Shown: positions 6,421-7,339 of the stretch, one piece after another | Layout: the number at the start of each line of letters is the position of its first letter | How positions within the stretch are numbered: position 1 is the first letter of the stretch | Assembly (NCBI GenBank): GCA_020721745.1 | Contig: DYMC01000120.1 | Coordinates: 1-7,339, forward strand | Direction of reading: 5' to 3' | Origin: Lentisphaera sp. | Lineage (GTDB): Bacteria; Verrucomicrobiota; Lentisphaeria; Victivallales; GWF2-50-93 | Length of the DNA: 7,339 nt | Translations under genes and position numbers: made by a program | Notes under the pieces: generated by a model | What the model was told of the DNA's origin: nothing | Seen by the model: the letters and a program-made list of their open reading frames with translations, nothing else | The model's database searches: none

Positions 6421-6485
6421 GGGGACTTGCAGAGAACTAACCGATTACTGTCCTGGAATTAATGGAGGGCTAATAAAGTTCCGCG

Positions 6486-6510
6486 GTAAATATTCACTGC
6501 GAATATTTAC
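6486..6510. repeat. Perfect 10-bp inverted repeat with 5-base spacer
   Basis: Arms GTAAATATTC and GAATATTTAC are exact reverse complements, separated by ACTGC. The 25-base AT-rich dyad lies about 126 bases upstream of the gspH start and just past the long palindrome that follows the pilin remnant. The symmetry suits a dimeric regulator's operator; it has no GC-rich stem or T-run, so it is a poor terminator. No known regulator motif is recognised. Confidence 0.6.
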
Positions 6511-6513
6511 ATC

Positions 6514-7339
6514 TTAGCCAATGGCAAAACTCCGCACGGCCACGGGGACTTTTGCAATTGGCTTTAGTAGCCGAAATAGGAGCTTCCGGAGTTGTCCGTC
6601 CATCTTGCTCCGGCGAATCCAAGCACATGGCCGCCGGCGTAGAGGATGTTCCCGTATTTGTCGTGGTTGCCGTCGAGGTCCCTGGACACCCCGCTTGATA
6701 TGCTGCCGGTTTTCCTGAGGCCCCCGGCGTAGTTGTATGACACGTTCTGGGTGCGTATGTCTCCGTTCAGGGAGACCTCCTCGACATCGCTGGTGGATAC
6801 GCAGCAGACGAGCTTCACGTGCTCTAGGTAACCTGTGGCGCGCAGGGTCTCCAGGCCGGCTCTTCCGGAGTCCGGCGGGAAGAATGTCTTGTTCTCGAGG
6901 GAATAGATCCTGAGGGCGAGGCCGACCTGCTTGAGATTGTTGATGCAGCTCATTCTCCTCGCCCCCTCCGTTGCCCGTGTTGAACATCTCCCTGAAGCCG
7001 TTGTAGAACCAGAAGGAGGAGTGCCGCTCGCCGAAGGGACTCACCGACACCGTGTAGAACTTCTCCCTCATCCTGACGATGTAGTTGTCCTGGAGCATGC
7101 GGAAGCCGCGTTTTTCAGCCTCGACCGGATAGTCGGCGGCGGCTCCGCCGTGGTTTATCGCGCCATTCCGTATTCCGCATTTCCCCGAGTAGAACGCCGC
7201 GCGAGAGGGCAGGCATGGCGAATCCGAGACGTAGCAGTTCTCGAATCGAACCCCTTCCGATGCAATCCTGTCAATGTTCGGCGACGTGTTGCGGTGATAC
7301 CCGTAGCATCCGAGATGGTCGGGCCTCAGCGTGTCTATG
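6514..7339 (-). CDS. Sulfatase, N-terminal part only, out-of-frame C-terminus
   Basis: The frame is open from the window edge to a stop at 6514; its own start lies beyond 7339. The first 127 visible codons are a formylglycine-dependent sulfatase: I-D-T-L-R-P-D-H-L-G-C-Y-G at the edge (the Asp of DTL is a metal-ligand position), S-P-N-I-D-R-I-A-S-E-G, then S-P-C-L-P-S-R with the CxPxR signature cysteine at 7213-7215, and later F-W-F-Y-N-G-F-R-E-M-F-N-T-G-N-G-G-G-E. Family members hydrolyse sulfate esters of polysaccharides or glycans, usually after export. At about 6958-6966 sulfatase homology stops. The remaining 147 codons give an Arg- and Pro-rich sequence that is just the wrong frame of a pilin gene. 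The usual length is 450-550 residues, and the later metal-binding Asp-His/Asn site and catalytic Lys/His are missing, so this copy should be inactive. Either a real deletion or an assembly error joins the two genes. Confidence 0.7.
   Translation of the reverse strand, partial: IDTLRPDHLGCYGYHRNTSPNIDRIASEGVRFENCYVSDSPCLPSRAAFYSGKCGIRNGAINHGGAAADYPVEAEKRGFRMLQDNYIVRMREKFYTVSVSPFGERHSSFWFYNGFREMFNTGNGGGEENELHQQSQAGRPRPQDLFPREQDILPAGLRKSRPGDPARHRLPRAREARLLRIHQRCRGGLPERRHTHPERVIQLRRGPQENRQHIKRGVQGPRRQPRQIREHPLRRRPCAWIRRSKMDGQLRKLLFRLLKPIAKVPVAVRSFAIG
6517..6562 (-). terminator. 46-base near-palindrome, candidate bidirectional terminator
   Basis: The outer arms, GCCAATTGCAAAA and TTTTGCCATTGGC on the minus strand, pair at 12 of 13 positions. 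The inner part pairs further (TCC with GGA, GG with CC, plus two G-T wobbles), leaving almost no loop. It starts one base after the TAA of the pilin remnant (6564-6566). The AAAA...TTTT flanks around a GC-rich centre would put four U residues after the inner stem in either direction. The U-run is short, so termination is plausible rather than certain; a dispersed palindromic repeat is the alternative. Confidence 0.5.
6564..6963 (-). pseudogene. C-terminal remnant of an H-X9-DG type pilin-like protein
   Basis: This frame reads A-R-R-M-S-C-I-N-N-L-K-Q-V-G-L-A-L-R-I-Y-S, then F-F-P-P, G-L-E-T-L-R-A-T-G-Y-L and N-H-D-K-Y-G-N-I-L-Y-A-G-G-H-V. It matches the part downstream of the N-terminal helix in the pseudopilin-like family carried in many copies by Lentisphaerota. 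The family's N-terminus (leader plus FTLIELLVV helix and the following 10-20 residues) is absent, replaced by sulfatase sequence in another frame. Two family positions look changed: C-C-V-S where C-P-S is usual, and H-X9-G-G where H-X9-D-G is usual. An ATG at 6953 with GGAGG 11 bases before it could start a 129-residue product, but this would lack the membrane helix. Its TAA (6564-6566) is followed after one base by the long palindrome. The family assignment is from memory of motifs. Confidence 0.65.

Noticed and set aside
6564..6953. ATG at 6953 as the native start of a complete 129-residue protein
   Set aside because: The product begins in the middle of the family pattern (MSCINNLKQ) and lacks the helix that every family member needs; upstream codons A-R-R also match the family.
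6514..6957. The Arg/Pro-rich C-terminal half of the sulfatase frame as a true new domain
   Set aside because: In the next frame the same DNA encodes a recognisable pilin-like sequence, so this translation is out-of-frame read-through.
1..7339. CRISPR array, tRNA, rRNA, insertion sequence or phage genes
   Set aside because: No regularly spaced repeats, no tRNA or rRNA-like sequence, and no transposase, integrase or phage protein motifs were seen on either strand.

Overview
The window most likely comes from a Gram-negative bacterium of the PVC group, with Lentisphaerota/Victivallales-like the best guess. The reasons are several class III prepilin-like N-termini, a pilin fragment of the 'SCINNLKQ ... 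H-X9-DG' family that is very abundant in that group, and a nearby formylglycine-type sulfatase, another amplified family there. This is inference from recognised motifs; no database was searched. Hand-counted 60-base blocks run from 60 to 73% GC in most coding sequence, with several islands of 40-50% GC.

Layout: (1) 88-903 (+) encodes a nucleoside 2-deoxyribosyltransferase-fold protein with a signal peptide. (2) Convergent to it, with 3 bases between the stop codons, is an AT-rich gene for a small secreted Lys/Glu-rich protein (907-1419, -). (3) Upstream of that on the same strand are four tightly packed pseudopilin-like genes, transcribed in the order gspH-gspI-gspJ-gspK (6360 down to 1449). 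This is the order of the minor-pseudopilin block of type II secretion systems. Junctions are an 11-base overlap (H/I), a Shine-Dalgarno overlapping the previous stop (I/J) and a 13-base gap with a Shine-Dalgarno over the stop (J/K). (4) The 203 bases upstream of gspH (6361-6563) hold a candidate sigma70-type promoter, a perfect 10-bp inverted repeat and a 46-base near-palindrome. (5) 6514-7339 (-) is a chimera: the N-terminal part of a sulfatase runs out of frame into the C-terminal part of an unrelated H-X9-DG pilin-like protein.

The four pseudopilins probably form one complex. GspI, J and K classically make the pseudopilus tip and GspH joins it to the fibre. No major pseudopilin, ATPase, secretin or prepilin peptidase gene lies in the window, so the rest of the machine must be elsewhere. 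Unusual points are a GspK-like protein of 875 residues (family usually about 300-350), low-GC islands inside both gspJ and gspK, and the lack of Gly at position -1 of the prepilin site in H, I and J. The secreted deoxyribosyltransferase-like protein and the sulfatase/pilin junction are separate oddities.
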